A program made the position numbers and the translations under genes. This document shows, one piece after another, positions 34,537-48,500 of a stretch of 64,000 nt of DNA. The notes beneath the pieces were generated by a model that had not been told where the DNA came from, did not search any database, and saw only the letters and a list, made by a program, of their open reading frames with translations. Numbering within the stretch: the first letter of the stretch is position 1; every line of letters begins with the position of its first letter. Location: contig RQOL01000861.1 of the NCBI GenBank assembly GCA_013076295.1, positions 5,434,235-5,498,234 on the forward strand. The letters run 5' to 3'. The stretch comes from Sanderia malayensis. Taxonomy: Eukaryota > Cnidaria > Scyphozoa > Semaeostomeae > Pelagiidae.

Positions 34537-37500
34537 TTATACACACGAAATCAAAGAAAGATCAAATCCATTTTTTTCCATCACCATCTTTATTTCTTCA
34601 ATCAATTTCTGGTCTTTTAAACCAGACTACAATAAAATAATGGGCAGTTAATATATTAACTCGCATAGAAAATTCGAATGAAGTAAATTTCCATTTGTTA
34701 TGAAATAATCAGTGTACTCAATGAAAGACGGTTACTTGGGTTATGCATAAAGAAACTATGACAATGACGAAATGTCAGAAATGGTGTCACGTCACAAACT
34801 ATGGATTATCGTCGAGTAGCACAAAATTTGGAATTTGTGCAACAAAAGGGAAACTTGACTTGGTTGTGAAATTTGATGTACGAGTCTGCATGTGTCAGCT
34901 ATAAAAAAGTTGCTGCTTCGTAAACGTAAAACTTATGAACTGCCATTTTCAAGTAATCACGGCGGAGAATATTAAATTGATGCTAACAAATAAATAAACG
35001 CGACCGACAAATGTATTGTTTCAGTCTATCTACATTCATATTAGTTATCATTGTTTGGCACACGCTGGTTACTGAAACTGAAAACGTCGGTTTGTATTGT
35101 TCTGAACTTGTCCTTCGCTCGTGTAAGCACAAGCAATGTCTAAAAATTTGATCCAAGAGCAAACCCAGATAACATGCGGTGATATACAAAAGATAAAAAT
35201 CACACAGTCAAGAGAAATAAATAAACGGATATGAAGGTAACTTATGTTGGTTACCTTAAGAGCGTATTTATAGCATTGCTCAGCTTCAAGAAATCGCTTT
35301 TGCTAAAAGAAGAACAGATCATAAATAATTGAAAAATATTAAATGTCCCAGCTTCAAGCACGGGGCAAAATGTATGAATGAAGTACAAAAGATTCAATAA
35401 CAAAAGCTAAACTTGTAAATCATCATAAATAAAACCCTACTGAAGAACCCCCTTATTTTAACCTTTTACCTTACTGCCTTATCACTACAACCTTATTATT
35501 ATGATAAATGATGATATGATGGACATTGCGGTTAAAATTATTTCTCAGCAGTTTCCAATGAGTAAAAAATAACGACAGAAATTGTTTCTACGCTTTAGAA
35601 ATATGCAGCACATTGTTTCACAAGCAATATAGACCAGAATAAAAATAGTGGTTATTTCTTGTTCAAGTGACTGCGCATCCCTGCTCCGATGGTCCTTGCA
35701 CTCCACCGGCCTTTTTGTCACTTAATACAAATAGTAGATAGAGATGGTCTGAACAGCATATACCAAATTATTAGCTACTTCTAGTTTTATACTCAATTAA
35801 AATCTCCATGATTTGTTCCGTCATGATTAAAAGACTAGGAACGAGCCCTTTTCTAATCAGCCATCCCCTGACGTTCTTTAAAACAAGTTAGCTTCTGCGT
35901 ATAAAGTTGCTCAAAATTCTTCAGGAATGCAATGCAAGGAAGTTTAACAACTTACTGGAACCAAGAAGCCTTTATCGAGCTCATCGTTGGTCAAACAAGG
36001 ATAAAGCTATACTTGAAAATAATGACTGTGCCATTAGTTGTCAGCATACAATTTACCTTTGTGCAAACGAGTGTGAGATATGCCCAGACATCATGGTTCT
36101 GATTATCTAGGATATTAGCTTCATTTAATGCCATTTCTGCTTCAGGGAGTTGCTCAAGCTAAAAGATAAGAAGCAATCTTTCTCATTCATTTTCATTAGT
36201 TTTTTACTTTCCTTATCTTCGCTTTTACAGATTTTCGGAAAAGGAATTTAACTCGATCAGATGTAGCGGAACCTGAATACAACTGCATAATATCAACAAA
36301 AGGCCTCTGAAACTATGGCCATGCCCCTTCCATTTCTTGAAAGTGGAAAATAATTTTATAAAGGCTTAGAAAACATTTAGCTATCTAGAAGTTTCTCTTT
36401 TACTCCCCTAAATTTCTGAAGTACACACTTTTTTATGAGAACACCTAATTTTTGCAGAGTCACAATATTCTTAAAAATTTTCGACTTTGAGCCTAAAATT
36501 ATTCTTGAATTATTCTTGCCCAAAAGAAGGTGCAAAGTCGAATTCAAAAAAAGAAAAAACTCAAATATTTTTTTATGTGTTCCTTCATAACAAATTTAAA
36601 GAAAAACAGTAGACAGGGAATTATCCCCTACAAACTAACAAACAGGGTAACCTTAAATTTTAATGTTTCACATGAAAGCCAAGACAAAGAGGATCAGAAA
36701 TCCGAGATGGGACATTTCGAAAAAGTGACGGGGGTCACGTCATCGCTCATCAAAGTATTGCACCATTGGTTACGTCAGAAAAAAATCAACTATCTTATAT
36801 TGTAAACCTGAATATCTATTTAGAAAGAGCATAAAGAGTTATGCAAAAAATATTAAAGAACTTTATCTTTAACATAAACAGTTGAGGAGATATCGGCAGT
36901 CGAAGATGTTACAATTCAGGGGGTAAAAAAAGAAATGAAATTACCTGAATTCTCCAATATTACCAAAACATTAGCACAAATATTGAACTACATATACCAT
37001 CTTATTGATGGAAAGCATTTCAAGTTGATTTCAGCCAAAGAAATGTTTGAAAAACTGAGTTTACACAATGTGCAGGGTGTCTGAATTCCTGACATTACCC
37101 CCCGATTTTTTGAAAAATCCATTTTTTAATGATTTGGGGTGAAATTTTTGATATAGAGTCAACTCTGCTTCGGTTGAACACCCTAGGGAAGCGTGAAAAT
37201 GCTTGAATTACAACATATTCGAATTGTAGAGGTTTACATTTATAAGAATTAATTGTTTAGTGATCCTTAGGAACGGAGAATTCCGTTCGAAATAGGTAAA
37301 GTTCGAGCTACACGAGTTAGAATTATGCAGACATGACTGTAAATTGTATTCCACTAGTAAGAACTCATTAAAAATGCTTTTCTGTAGCAATTTGCTCTTC
37401 AATTAGACATCAACTTGCCAAATAAAAGCGAACAAGTCATCAAAATTAGGGGGTAAAATCAGCATTGCTGAAACCAATATAAAATGAATTAAAGTGTATA

Positions 37501-40500
37501 GAAAAATTGTCAGCGAAAAAACCTCACTAATATTTTATGGTAGCCATTCGTCTCATGAGCTATCACTTGATATAAAATCGGAGACATCCCATTTGCTCTC
37601 CTTGCTTTCACTTAACTAAGAATCATTTTCGCTAGCGCCTTTTTATGATTGGTTACAAACAGATTCGCTTGTCGGTCGATGCTTGTTGTTTATTTGCTTT
37701 GCTTTCAAACCATTTCTCTTTCCCTTTGATTTTCGCCTTACTCCTGGTAGTCTTTTCTCTCTTGCTTTCTTACATTGTGTTTGCAGATCTGCAATGTCAA
37801 ATTCCTCGCTCGCTTCTGAAACAGGCTCCTTTTTCTTTTGTTGCACATTTCTTACAGGAGAAAATTGACTCCCGCAAACAAGACTGGCGGCTGTACTTTT
37901 GAATTTTTAATTTTCCAACCCCAAATTCTTAAAATCTAGTTGATCGATCATAAAATTGCTGGAATAATACCATTCGTATGGTGGACGGAGTCTTGGTCCG
38001 GTGGAGGTAATAGCAATGAAGGCTTATGTTTAAGTTATATATATATGCGAATCCTAGTTTCAACAAAGTCTTTAAGCGTTATACCAGAATAGGCAGTTGA
38101 GCATATGAACTCTTTGACGTGGTCAATATCCTCTGGGGCTAGATTGCTTGTCAACCCAAGGGCCCAAAGTCTCACTGCCCTAGCACTTGAAAAAAATAAT
38201 GATGCTTTTGTTGTTTGTAAGGATACCGATGTGGTTGTTCTCTTTCTTGTTCTTCGTTGTCCAACACAAGTTATATTTCAAGTATGAGTCTTGTGTCTGC
38301 TTCCTCGTGATTGCAGTCCTTCTCAATCTAACTGTGTACGCTTTTCTAATCCTGTAGATGTTTTCCTCTTCCGTTATTGCCGGGTAAACTTCTCGTCCTC
38401 AGAAGAGTCCTTGCTGACAATACAAAGACCAACTTACTTTTGGCCCTTGGGTTGACAAGCAATCTAGCCCCAGAGGATATTGACCACGTCAAAGAGTTCA
38501 TATGCTCAACTGCCTATTCTGGTATAACGCTTAAAGACTTTGTTGAAACTAGGATTCGCATATATATATAACTTAAACATAAGCCTTCATTGCTATTACC
38601 TCCACCGGACCAAGACTCCGTCCACCATACGAATGGTATTATTCCAGCAATTTTATGATCGATCAACTAGATTTTAAGAATTTGGGGTTGGAAAATTAAA
38701 AATTCAAAAGTACAGCCGCCAGTCTTGTTTGCGGGAGTCAATTTTCTCCTGTAAGAAATGTGCAACAAAAGAAAAAGGAGCCTGTTTCAGAAGCGAGCGA
38801 GGAATTTGACATTGCAGATCTGCAAACACAATGTAAGAAAGCAAGAGAGAAAAGACTACCAGGAGTAAGGCGAAAATCAAAGGGAAAGAGAAATGGTTTG
38901 AAAGCAAAGCAAATAAACAACAAGCATCGACCGACAAGCGAATCTGTTTGTAACCAATCATAAAAAGGCGCTAGCGAAAATGATTCTTAGTTAAGTGAAA
39001 GCAAGGAGAGCAAATGGGATGTCTCCGATTTTATATCAAGTGATAGCTCATGAGACGAATGGCTACCATAAAATATTAGTGAGGTTTTTTCGCTGACAAT
39101 TTTTCTATACACTTTAATTCATTTTATATTGGTTTCAGCAATGCTGATTTTACCCCCTAATTTTGATGACTTGTTCGCTTTTATTTGGCAAGTTGATGTC
39201 TAATTGAAGAGCAAATTGCTACAGAAAAGCATTTTTAATGAGTTCTTACTAGTGGAATACAATTTACAGTCATGTCTGCATAATTCTAACTCGTGTAGCT
39301 CGAACTTTACCTATTTCGAACGGAATTCTCCGTTCCTAAGGATCACTAAACAATTAATTCTTATAAATGTAAACCTCTACAATTCGAATATGTTGTAATT
39401 CAAGCATTTTCACGCTTCCCTAGGGTGTTCAACCGAAGCAGAGTTGACTCTATATCAAAAATTTCACCCCAAATCATTAAAAAATGGATTTTTCAAAAAA
39501 TCGGGGGGTAATGTCAGGAATTCAGACACCCTGCACATTGTGTAAACTCAGTTTTTCAAACATTTCTTTGGCTGAAATCAACTTGAAATGCTTTCCATCA
39601 ATAAGATGGTATATGTAGTTCAATATTTGTGCTAATGTTTTGGTAATATTGGAGAATTCAGGTAATTTCATTTCTTTTTTTACCCCCTGAATTGTAACAT
39701 CTTCGACTGCCGATATCTCCTCAACTGTTTATGTTAAAGATAAAGTTCTTTAATATTTTTTGCATAACTCTTTATGCTCTTTCTAAATAGATATTCAGGT
39801 TTACAATATAAGATAGTTGATTTTTTTCTGACCGTGACCAATGGTGCAATACTTTGATGAGCGATGACGTGACCCCCGTCACTTTTTCGAAATGTCCCAT
39901 CTCGGATTTCCGATCCTCTTTGTCTTGGCTTTCATGTGAAACATTAAAATTTAAGGTTACCCTGTTTGTTAGTTTGTAGGGGATAATTCCCTGTCTACAG
40001 AACAGAACCGAACAATACGGAATTGAAATAGTTCTTTTAGACTAGGATCAACACTTCAAGTATGACGACGAAGAAGCTTGAGCTTTATTGTCAAATTATT
40101 CTTAAATGTTGGTGATTTTGCGCCTCGATATTCTTATAGACTGTATTCGTATAAAAAAAGTGTGTAAACGAGACTTGTTAATTTTCTGGACATTCAGATC
40201 TTCAAAACTTCAATCTATATATATAAAACAGAACTGTTTGTATGTATGTATGTTTGTGGCTATGTCCGCTTATAACTCAAGAACCACTCCACAGATTGCA
40301 AAGTGAAAGGTATCTATGTAACCAGAATTTATCTGGGAGTGTCCTCAGCGAAAAATATTTTACAAAACGTTTAGAATTAAAAGAGTAAAACCAGAAAAGT
40401 AACGGGTAGTTGAAATAAAATGTGACGGAATTTTCGATTTCTCACATCTATTGTGTTTATTTATTCATCCAGTCTGTATCTGTGTGGTTGTGGGATACAT

Positions 40501-42591
40501 GTTTCTTGATTCAATTCGAAGTACACAGTTCAAAAAAGTTAATTACAATCGCGAAGCGCAGAGCGTTGAGGAAGTGGATACCGAAACAGAATAAAAAATG
40601 TACAATCGGCTGGCATGTACGTGAGCTAATTTTTTCCTGACAAAGTATCTACTTAAATAAAGGCCATTCGCCGAAATCTCAACCCGGCATCGACGGGTAC
40701 CAGGGCTATAGTTAATATTAATAAAACAAACCCTGTAAGAGCTGACACCAGCTCCCAGCCAAGAAATACAGGAAGGACGTCGGCTACAAGCCTCCAAGTA
40801 CATCTTTTTGGCTTTCAAAAACTAAGGCGAATAAAAGTATTACAATTAACAGAAATAGGGCACCTATAAAGTCAATAGGATCCTAGAATGTCGAATACTG
40901 AATTTAATATATATGGCTTAGTTTTTGGAAAGGTGCGGTTACTATCACAACAAGGGATTTAATAAATACCTGCTCTTCCTTTAAATACATCATACTTAAG
41001 CGAAGGTATAATGTGTGCAAGTCTTGGGCATCAACTTCATAGGAAAGGGCTCTTTCATATGCCTCTTTTCCATCAACTTCTTCACAAGAAAGAAATTTCA
41101 AATGTCCAAGCGAACACCAAGCATTTGGGTTCTGTAACACCAATATAATGTGAACGTTACTTCAAAAGTACGATAAAAATTAATTGAACACTATAAAAAG
41201 TCTGCCTTTGCTTTAAGCAACAGAACAATGTGGGAAAAGTAAAAGACTTCGAAGAATAATGAGAGAATAGCTACGATCCAATAAAGAGAGCCGTGCGTGA
41301 CACAAATCAATTAAACAATGACATCATGTTTCGATGTACTCACATCGTGCTCCAGCTTGAGACAACTCATTATACTCTGCTCGGCCTTATCATACTCTTT
41401 CCTTGCTATCTGAAGATCAGCAAGAGTCTGAAAATACGCGGCAGACTCACCACAGTTGGATGCAAGCAATTCACAAGATAAAGCTCGCTCAGCAAACTGC
41501 AAACCAAAACAAAAAAATTATGAAAAATCACTGAATAATATCATTGTATAGTCTGTATCCTTTTATTGAAAAAAAGACAGCAACATGTAACTTACAGGTA
41601 TCACTCTATGCCGAAGGAAGTACCGGGCACACTCAAGAAAAATGCTGTCACTGCTTTCTTTATTATTGCTTTTTTTATATCTTGAGTCGTCCCCCTCCTT
41701 ATTTTCTTCAAAACACTGAATTTGCTTTGAATCATTAGCTCCAGACGATCCTAAAACAAGTTTGACAAAAATTAACAAACCGCCTATAGCCAATATAAAA
41801 AAAAATATAATTTTGTCTGTTATAAAAAGTTACATAACGGTCCAGGCATGCATTTCCATCAGATCGAGTTAGCTTGTTACGATAATTGTTTTATAATTAT
41901 ATATTACTGTATATATATATATATTTGTATGTGTTTTCATTGCCTTACAAAACTCCAGTATACAACATTGTAACCGACAAAATTAAATCCTGGCATGCAA
42001 ATGTCTCTAAACTAAAAGAGGCCCATCATTGAAGCAAATTTGCACGCTTTTGTACGTTTGCTAACCCCAGCATCTACGTCCAGCTACGTGTTTGGGCATT
42101 GTCAAATTCAGTCAAATTGCTTGACCACTCTCTCTCTATGGTCTATTTTATACACTTATCATTACCTTTTTTTGCTATCTCCGACCGTGTCGATAGAGTG
42201 CAAAGCCTTTTTGCTTCATTAAATGCTCTTTCGGCCATTATACTGTTTTCGATGGAAGAATAGTAGAGCCCTTTAAAGAAAACGTTATTAAATTATAACG
42301 TTATTAAACGTTATAAAATAAAAATAATTTTTATTAAATTTTACAAGTGTTCCGATGACTTTTCTCTACAATATGAATGAATGAGCATTGAACACTCCTT
42401 TGTCAGTTCGAAAAAAAGTTACAAATGTGGAAGCTCAGTGTCAAACGAAAGCGCAAAGAGTATTTGATATGTTACCAGCAGCAGTCCATGCAATGGCGCT
42501 ATTCGGCTTGGAACATGTTGCCGTTTCAAAAAATACTTCAGCTTCTTCGTGGCGATTATGCATGACGGCCATACACCCATTCATAATTAAC
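34537..42591 (-). CDS. CFAP70: CFAP70 C-terminal TPR exons and stop
   Basis: Exons: 42,591-42,476, 42,270-42,166, 41,750-41,596, 41,496-41,344, 41,131-40,970, 40,821-40,732, 36,158-36,057, 35,302-35,255 and 34,626-34,537. TPR-type signatures include MAVMHNRHEEAEVFFETAT, AIAWTAAGLYYSS, ADLQIARKEYDKAEQSI, NPNAWCSLGHLKF, ISWLGAGVSSYR and ALNEANILDNQNHDVWAYLT. The 4.6-kb intron between 40,732 and 36,158 contains the giant palindrome and the Helitron-like piece. The stop is at 34,537-34,539. Confidence 0.93.
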
Positions 42592-45500
42592 CTTGAATAA
42601 AAAAACGTTTCCATGTATTTGAGTATTTGAGATTTTGAGTAACGATTTGAGCATTTTATGATGACAATAAATATACTAAAGACTTTGTGCGAATCAACTA
42701 CAACAGACTCGCATTGCAACGAGGTCACACGGCGTTCGAAAGCGAGGAAAAACACTCAAAATGAGTAATTGTTGCAGTTGAATCAGTGCTTATGTTATAT
42801 GTTTGTGACAAGGCATATTATCAATTGATATTTATAACACACCTTGGAGACAAGACAAAGTTAGCAAAGGATAAGAATTCGCTAAATATCAAATTTATCT
42901 TTGGACTACTGCACTTAAATTCCCAAAGATCAACATTCCGAGATGGGTCAACTCGAAATTATCTATTGATGTGATTTCTAACGTCATATTTTATACGAAA
43001 ATATCCAACATCAGTAAATCGACTGATGAAATCATAAAACATTGCTAATTTTCTCCAGCTATTTTTCAAAAAATGGTAAGATTGTTAACTGTAGTTTTTT
43101 TTAAAGCTTTGGATATAAACCATCTGTAATTGACTTTACATAAGGGACAGGCAGCTCATAAAGGACTCCCCTCCCAAATAAAACGAGACCAGGGATCTGC
43201 AAATATAACAATTCTGGAATTGGACCTGCTGGATCCAGTGATAGCTCAATCAACAAATTTGGTTGGTGCAAGAATCAGGGCAACCCAGCACATGTCTCAA
43301 AACAATACATCTGTGAAAAACTAAATTCAGTTTAAAAATCTGTAAGAATAAAATTAGCTGATGACAGTTACATGGTGGCATCTGGAAAAGGAAACTTGAA
43401 GCTGTCAAGTTTTCCATAACTCCAAAGAAATTAATATTAATCTTTCAGAGGTGCTCTATCTGTCAAAGATTCACAAGAGACTATTGTAACTGTCCTCCAT
43501 AAGAAAGGACGGTAGTGAAATTTTTGCAAGAAAAATCTTGCACGGTCATAAAGATCGTAAATTCTAAAAGGTTAAAAGGAATAAGCTTGCTGAAAACCAT
43601 TGTGCTTTGGAACTTCAAGTAAGTAAGATGACATGTCATTGTGGCATTTTCATGACGAACACTTAGAGGTTATGACAATTTGAAAGCACCAAATGACACG
43701 TCTTTAGTGAAATACTTCAATGTGAATAAATAACAAAACTTTAAGCAATCATGCAAAGGTTGTGAGAAGGGAAAGCAAAGTCGAATGTCACTTGCCAAAA
43801 ATGAACATAACAGTTTAGAGGTGTTGAGAATACTGCACAGTGATGTTTGAACCAAAAGTGGGACAACCAAAGTACATTGTGACATTTACTTCATGGGAAG
43901 CAAAACGTATCATTTGAAAAGTTAGGAGATTGTTAATGAGTGGAAAACTTCACTGTGAAGAAAATAAAAGCGGTCAGATCAGACAATGGTGGAGAGTACT
44001 TATCATCAAAACTTGTAAAATACTACAACAATAATTGAATCAAGAAAGAGGTTCAGAATCCTAATACACCTCAGCAGAAGGAAGTGGAGCAAGATAACCA
44101 AAGGGCTATTATGCTAATTCAAGATGAATAAAAGCAAAAATGTGTCGAGACTTTCCACAACAGGTTTAAAATACTGTGCATCAGTGCATCATACTCACAA
44201 GCACAAGGAGTGGAAAATCACAATTTTCAAATAGATGAAATTGTGCCTCCCAAACTATACAAATTGGTATCCTCTCATAGTTTTCCCAGGAATTGAAAAT
44301 AATATGTTTGTGATCAATTTGCTTGTGCATCTCTATCTTGCGAATCATGAGTGTCGTGGACACTACACTTTACAATTGCCGATACAAAAGCATGAGGGCA
44401 AAAGTACCGACAAAACCGACCCTAAAACAAATTAACACTGTGGTTACTCAAGCTGCAAGCCACACTGATGCTTATTCCAGTGACGATGAATATCTATTCA
44501 CTCTAACACCGTCGTAACAGAACACAAAGCTTCGCGCCTAAAGATAAATGGTGTGCCCATTTCAATGATTATTAATACTCATGCATGAATTGCTAAGTCG
44601 CTATAAACAGATAGCAAATCATCAACCAAAATCTTTTATTCTTGGTTTTTACTTCTTCGTTCTCGATCTCGAATTTCCCCATATCAACAGTTGACATTTC
44701 GTTTTTTGATGTTCAGCTTGGGACTATATTTTTAATCTCTCCATGCAATAACTGTTTCTAATGATCTTCATCAGTCTCAGTGTGTTGTGTTGTGTTGTCT
44801 GCACACAAAACATATATTTTCTTAAAAAATTCACTGGAAAGAATAATCTTTATGGCGATTCACAAGAAGAGTTATGAGTGTCATATTATCGAGCGTCCAC
44901 AGTCAATGGCTCCTGTTGAAGAAAGAGAAAGACGCTACCCCATACGTAGCCTACCTATAAAGGCGTGGACAGAATGCTTATAAATACATGTAATCACTGA
45001 CAAAGATTATGCCCAAGAACATTTCACAAGCTATCACAAACACGAGAAAGCAGGCCACAGCAATTACAACGAGGACACAGAAAAAACCACTACTTGATTG
45101 CAATCAATTATCAATGCAAATGCAATACAAGTCCATATTAACCACAAAACAAGCGATAAAGGTTTAAAATCACACTGAATATGCCAAGACGACCCACTGT
45201 GATCGATAACATTTCCAGTTGAAAGCAAAGACCTTCCACACGTTTGAAACAACTCACCATTATTTTTCGTAAAAGGTCACATAAAAATAGCCGCCTAAAT
45301 GCAAGTCACAATAGATCTTTGACGATAAGAGTGAGTGGTCACTCATGACTTCAAGATTTGAATATGAAAACGTAAACATGATAAATTGCTCAAACGGTAT
45401 CCCATTGATGGGATACCGGTTCTTGAACTTACCCATCAATATAGTTTTGGTCTATTGAAACAGATTCTTTGAAGCATTCTTCGGCCTATAAATTAAATTT

Positions 45501-48500
45501 GGATCACTAACTAAAAAGTGTATTAGTAATAATGCAAAAAGAGTTTTCTAAAGCAGTGATTGTTGATTTTCCATACCTACAATAAGGGAAAAACGTCCTA
45601 GGACACTTAAAATATTTGCAAGTTTCGCAAGCATGCCTGCCCCCTCCTCCACCAGACAATGTTGTTTGGAAAGAATAACGACATAATATCGAATGTCATA
45701 GAACGTTAACAAACTAACAAAGTCCGCCGGCACTTTAATTGATCGGTTCTAATTAAGATGAATTAAATTATTACCAGGTCGATCTTATCAGGGCACGAAA
45801 AGAACTCGGTATATATCGGGTATTAAAATAGCCCTGTTATAGTTTGTGCGAAGGGTCTGATGAGGTAATACGACAAAGGGAAAATTCTTTTTGGGTAATG
45901 AGCACAGGAGTCTGCTTGGAAGAACAATATTGCTTTAGGGGGAATGTTAAATAAAGCCCACAAAACAGGACGTTTGCGTGTTGATTGTCCTTTTCAAGTA
46001 ATTTCAAAAGTGAAGTGTCCCAAGGGCTTTTGTCCTCTATTGTCTTGCATCAAATTTAAAGAATGAAAAGTATTAAGACAAAAATCTTAACTAGTAAGGG
46101 ATATCCCCAGCGCTGATTTCAGTTTTGTAACGTCAGTTATGACATCATACATTCAATCGACGTCTCAAGTTCATGACCTTGAACTGTTGAAGTAAATTTA
46201 GAGCTGAAAATGTATGACGCCATAGCTGCATGTCTTGTAATTTCAGGATTTTCTTCTGGAGAGGAGCATGTAAGCAATCGCTTCTACATACAAGGCCTTT
46301 AAAGAGGCATGGGCGTTAGCGAATGCAGTGCACGGGCCTTGAAAGGGGCTTGAAATAGAAACGTCTTCGTACTCGCATAATGATATTTCAAAAAAGATCA
46401 ATCAGTGCAACGTTGTTTTTATGTTGCGTTTACCAGTGGAATGGCCCAAAACAGCCGTAAACAGTTTCCTTGTGAAAGCACGTTTGGACTTTATTATTAA
46501 TTTTCCACCAGAAAAAATGTTCGAGATAGTGCCCCTACGGCATCTTTTATTTCTCAATTTGGTACGCCGATTTTGGATGTGACAATAATTTTTAAATCTG
46601 ACTCCTAGTTCACGAGTTATTATTTGTAAGTGTTGATATTTCGTCATTTTAGGACCGGGTCCAGTCCACTATGTCACCATAGCGGGAACTCCGCTTTTCC
46701 TTCGCACTGAAGCAACAAATTTGACATCAATTTTTTCTTACATGGTGGAATCGATATTTGTTTTTGTGACTTTGGTGATTAGAAACAGGACAGCGCATAA
46801 TGGATTTGGGGTTTTCAAAAGCGTTTGATGAATTCGCTGCTGCAAAATCGCAATACGTAATTTCCATTTAGTGGCGTGGGCACGGCCTGGGCAGCCTTTT
46901 AGGAAGTGGGGGTTAAATAAAGCCCATAAAAAGAGGTTTGTGGATTGATAATCTGTTTTTGCAACTTTTTGTGTTTCAAAGGACTTTCGTCCCCTATTGT
47001 ATGTAATAGCAAAACGATTTTTCCACAAATAACTAGCAACTACAAATACCAAAACCTAGAAGTTTCACGTTCTTCATATCTGCCTTGCTTTGATTGCCAT
47101 TTTAATAAAAAGTAATCACCTTCATATTCAATAGAAAATGCATAGTAGGAATGAAATTCATTCCGAATACTTTTACTTTTACCTCGTACCTTCAAGTTAT
47201 CGCCAATATGCAGACAAAAGCATCCATAGTCAACCCAGAATCTTGGTTCACTCTTTCCCGAAGCAATTCTCTAAAAAAAATAATAAATACTAATAATCAA
47301 ATTTACACAACAAAAAGCAGATTAATTCCAGGTTTTTCACATATGGGAGTACACGATTATTTTTCTACTACTTCCTTTGTTGTAATTCACAAAGACGTCT
47401 GGAACTACGCATCATTATGGCGTTTATTTTTTGAATAAAATTTGTCAGACAGAATTCCCTAATCTGAAAATGAAAAATTCAACCACAACAAAATACTTTT
47501 AAATTTTATATGCGCCATGTTTATAAGCACGTTGAAATCTATACTTTTCAGCAGAAAAAACTATATGCGCTTTTTGGCTGCATAGGCCTTTCAAAGATGT
47601 GTACAGTGGAATCCCGCTATAATGAACTCTGTAGGGACCTAGGGACCGAGAAAATAGTTCGCAATAGCGGGAGTTCGTTGTACAGAAGGGACATTTTTTT
47701 ATGAAGAATTCCAAACACAAATGGACCAGAATGTCTGTTGGACCTTCCCTGAAGTATTCGCGCTTAAATGGCACACTATATTTTTCCAAAAAAAGTTTGC
47801 AGGATGACAACAGATTTTGCTCTGATAGATTGCAACAGGAAAAAACGCTCAAGCATGTTTAACAATGAAAAATCACAAAGCAAAGTCGTTATTACCACTT
47901 GATGTCAATTTTTTAATTACTATTTCTATTTTATCTACTTTTATTTCTTTCTGCTCTGTTAAACAAAAAAATCAGTGATATGTTTTTGTTCCTTTTTGTT
48001 TCTCATTGCTACGTCATATAATTTCGAGAGGGAATTGATCTTCTTCGCATTTCGTTCCCCGTTTCCGCACAAAAAAGGCTCGGTGTTTGAAGTCCATCCA
48101 GAGCTTGAAAAACTTCACCCTTGAGGTTGAAAAACTTCACCCTTGGCGATAAGTTTTCTCAAAAATTCGTTATATCGAGGGTATTTGTGGTCAGGGGATC
48201 GGAAGTTTAGTTCGTAATAACGAAAGTTCGTTATATCCAGGGTTCGTTATACAGGGAGTATTTACAGTAGGATTTACTTCCCAGAATCTAAGGGACCGGA
48301 GTTTTAGTTCGTAATAGCGGGAAGTTCGTTGTAAGCGGGGTTCGTTATAGCGGGATTCCATTGTAATTTCTTTGTCTCCTTTAAAGATGGTCAGTTCTTG
48401 AAGTTTTTTCAATAAGTAGGCCCGTTTGCATTCATTGTATGTGCCCTGGCAAAACTGTAAAGTTTGGTCTTCCTGAGAACGCGTTCCCCGGGAATTTGTC

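Noticed and set aside
37643..37902. Pair of frames (85 aa and 67 aa) repeated on both arms of the palindrome
   Set aside because: No family resemblance and no start or splice context; used only as evidence of arm identity.
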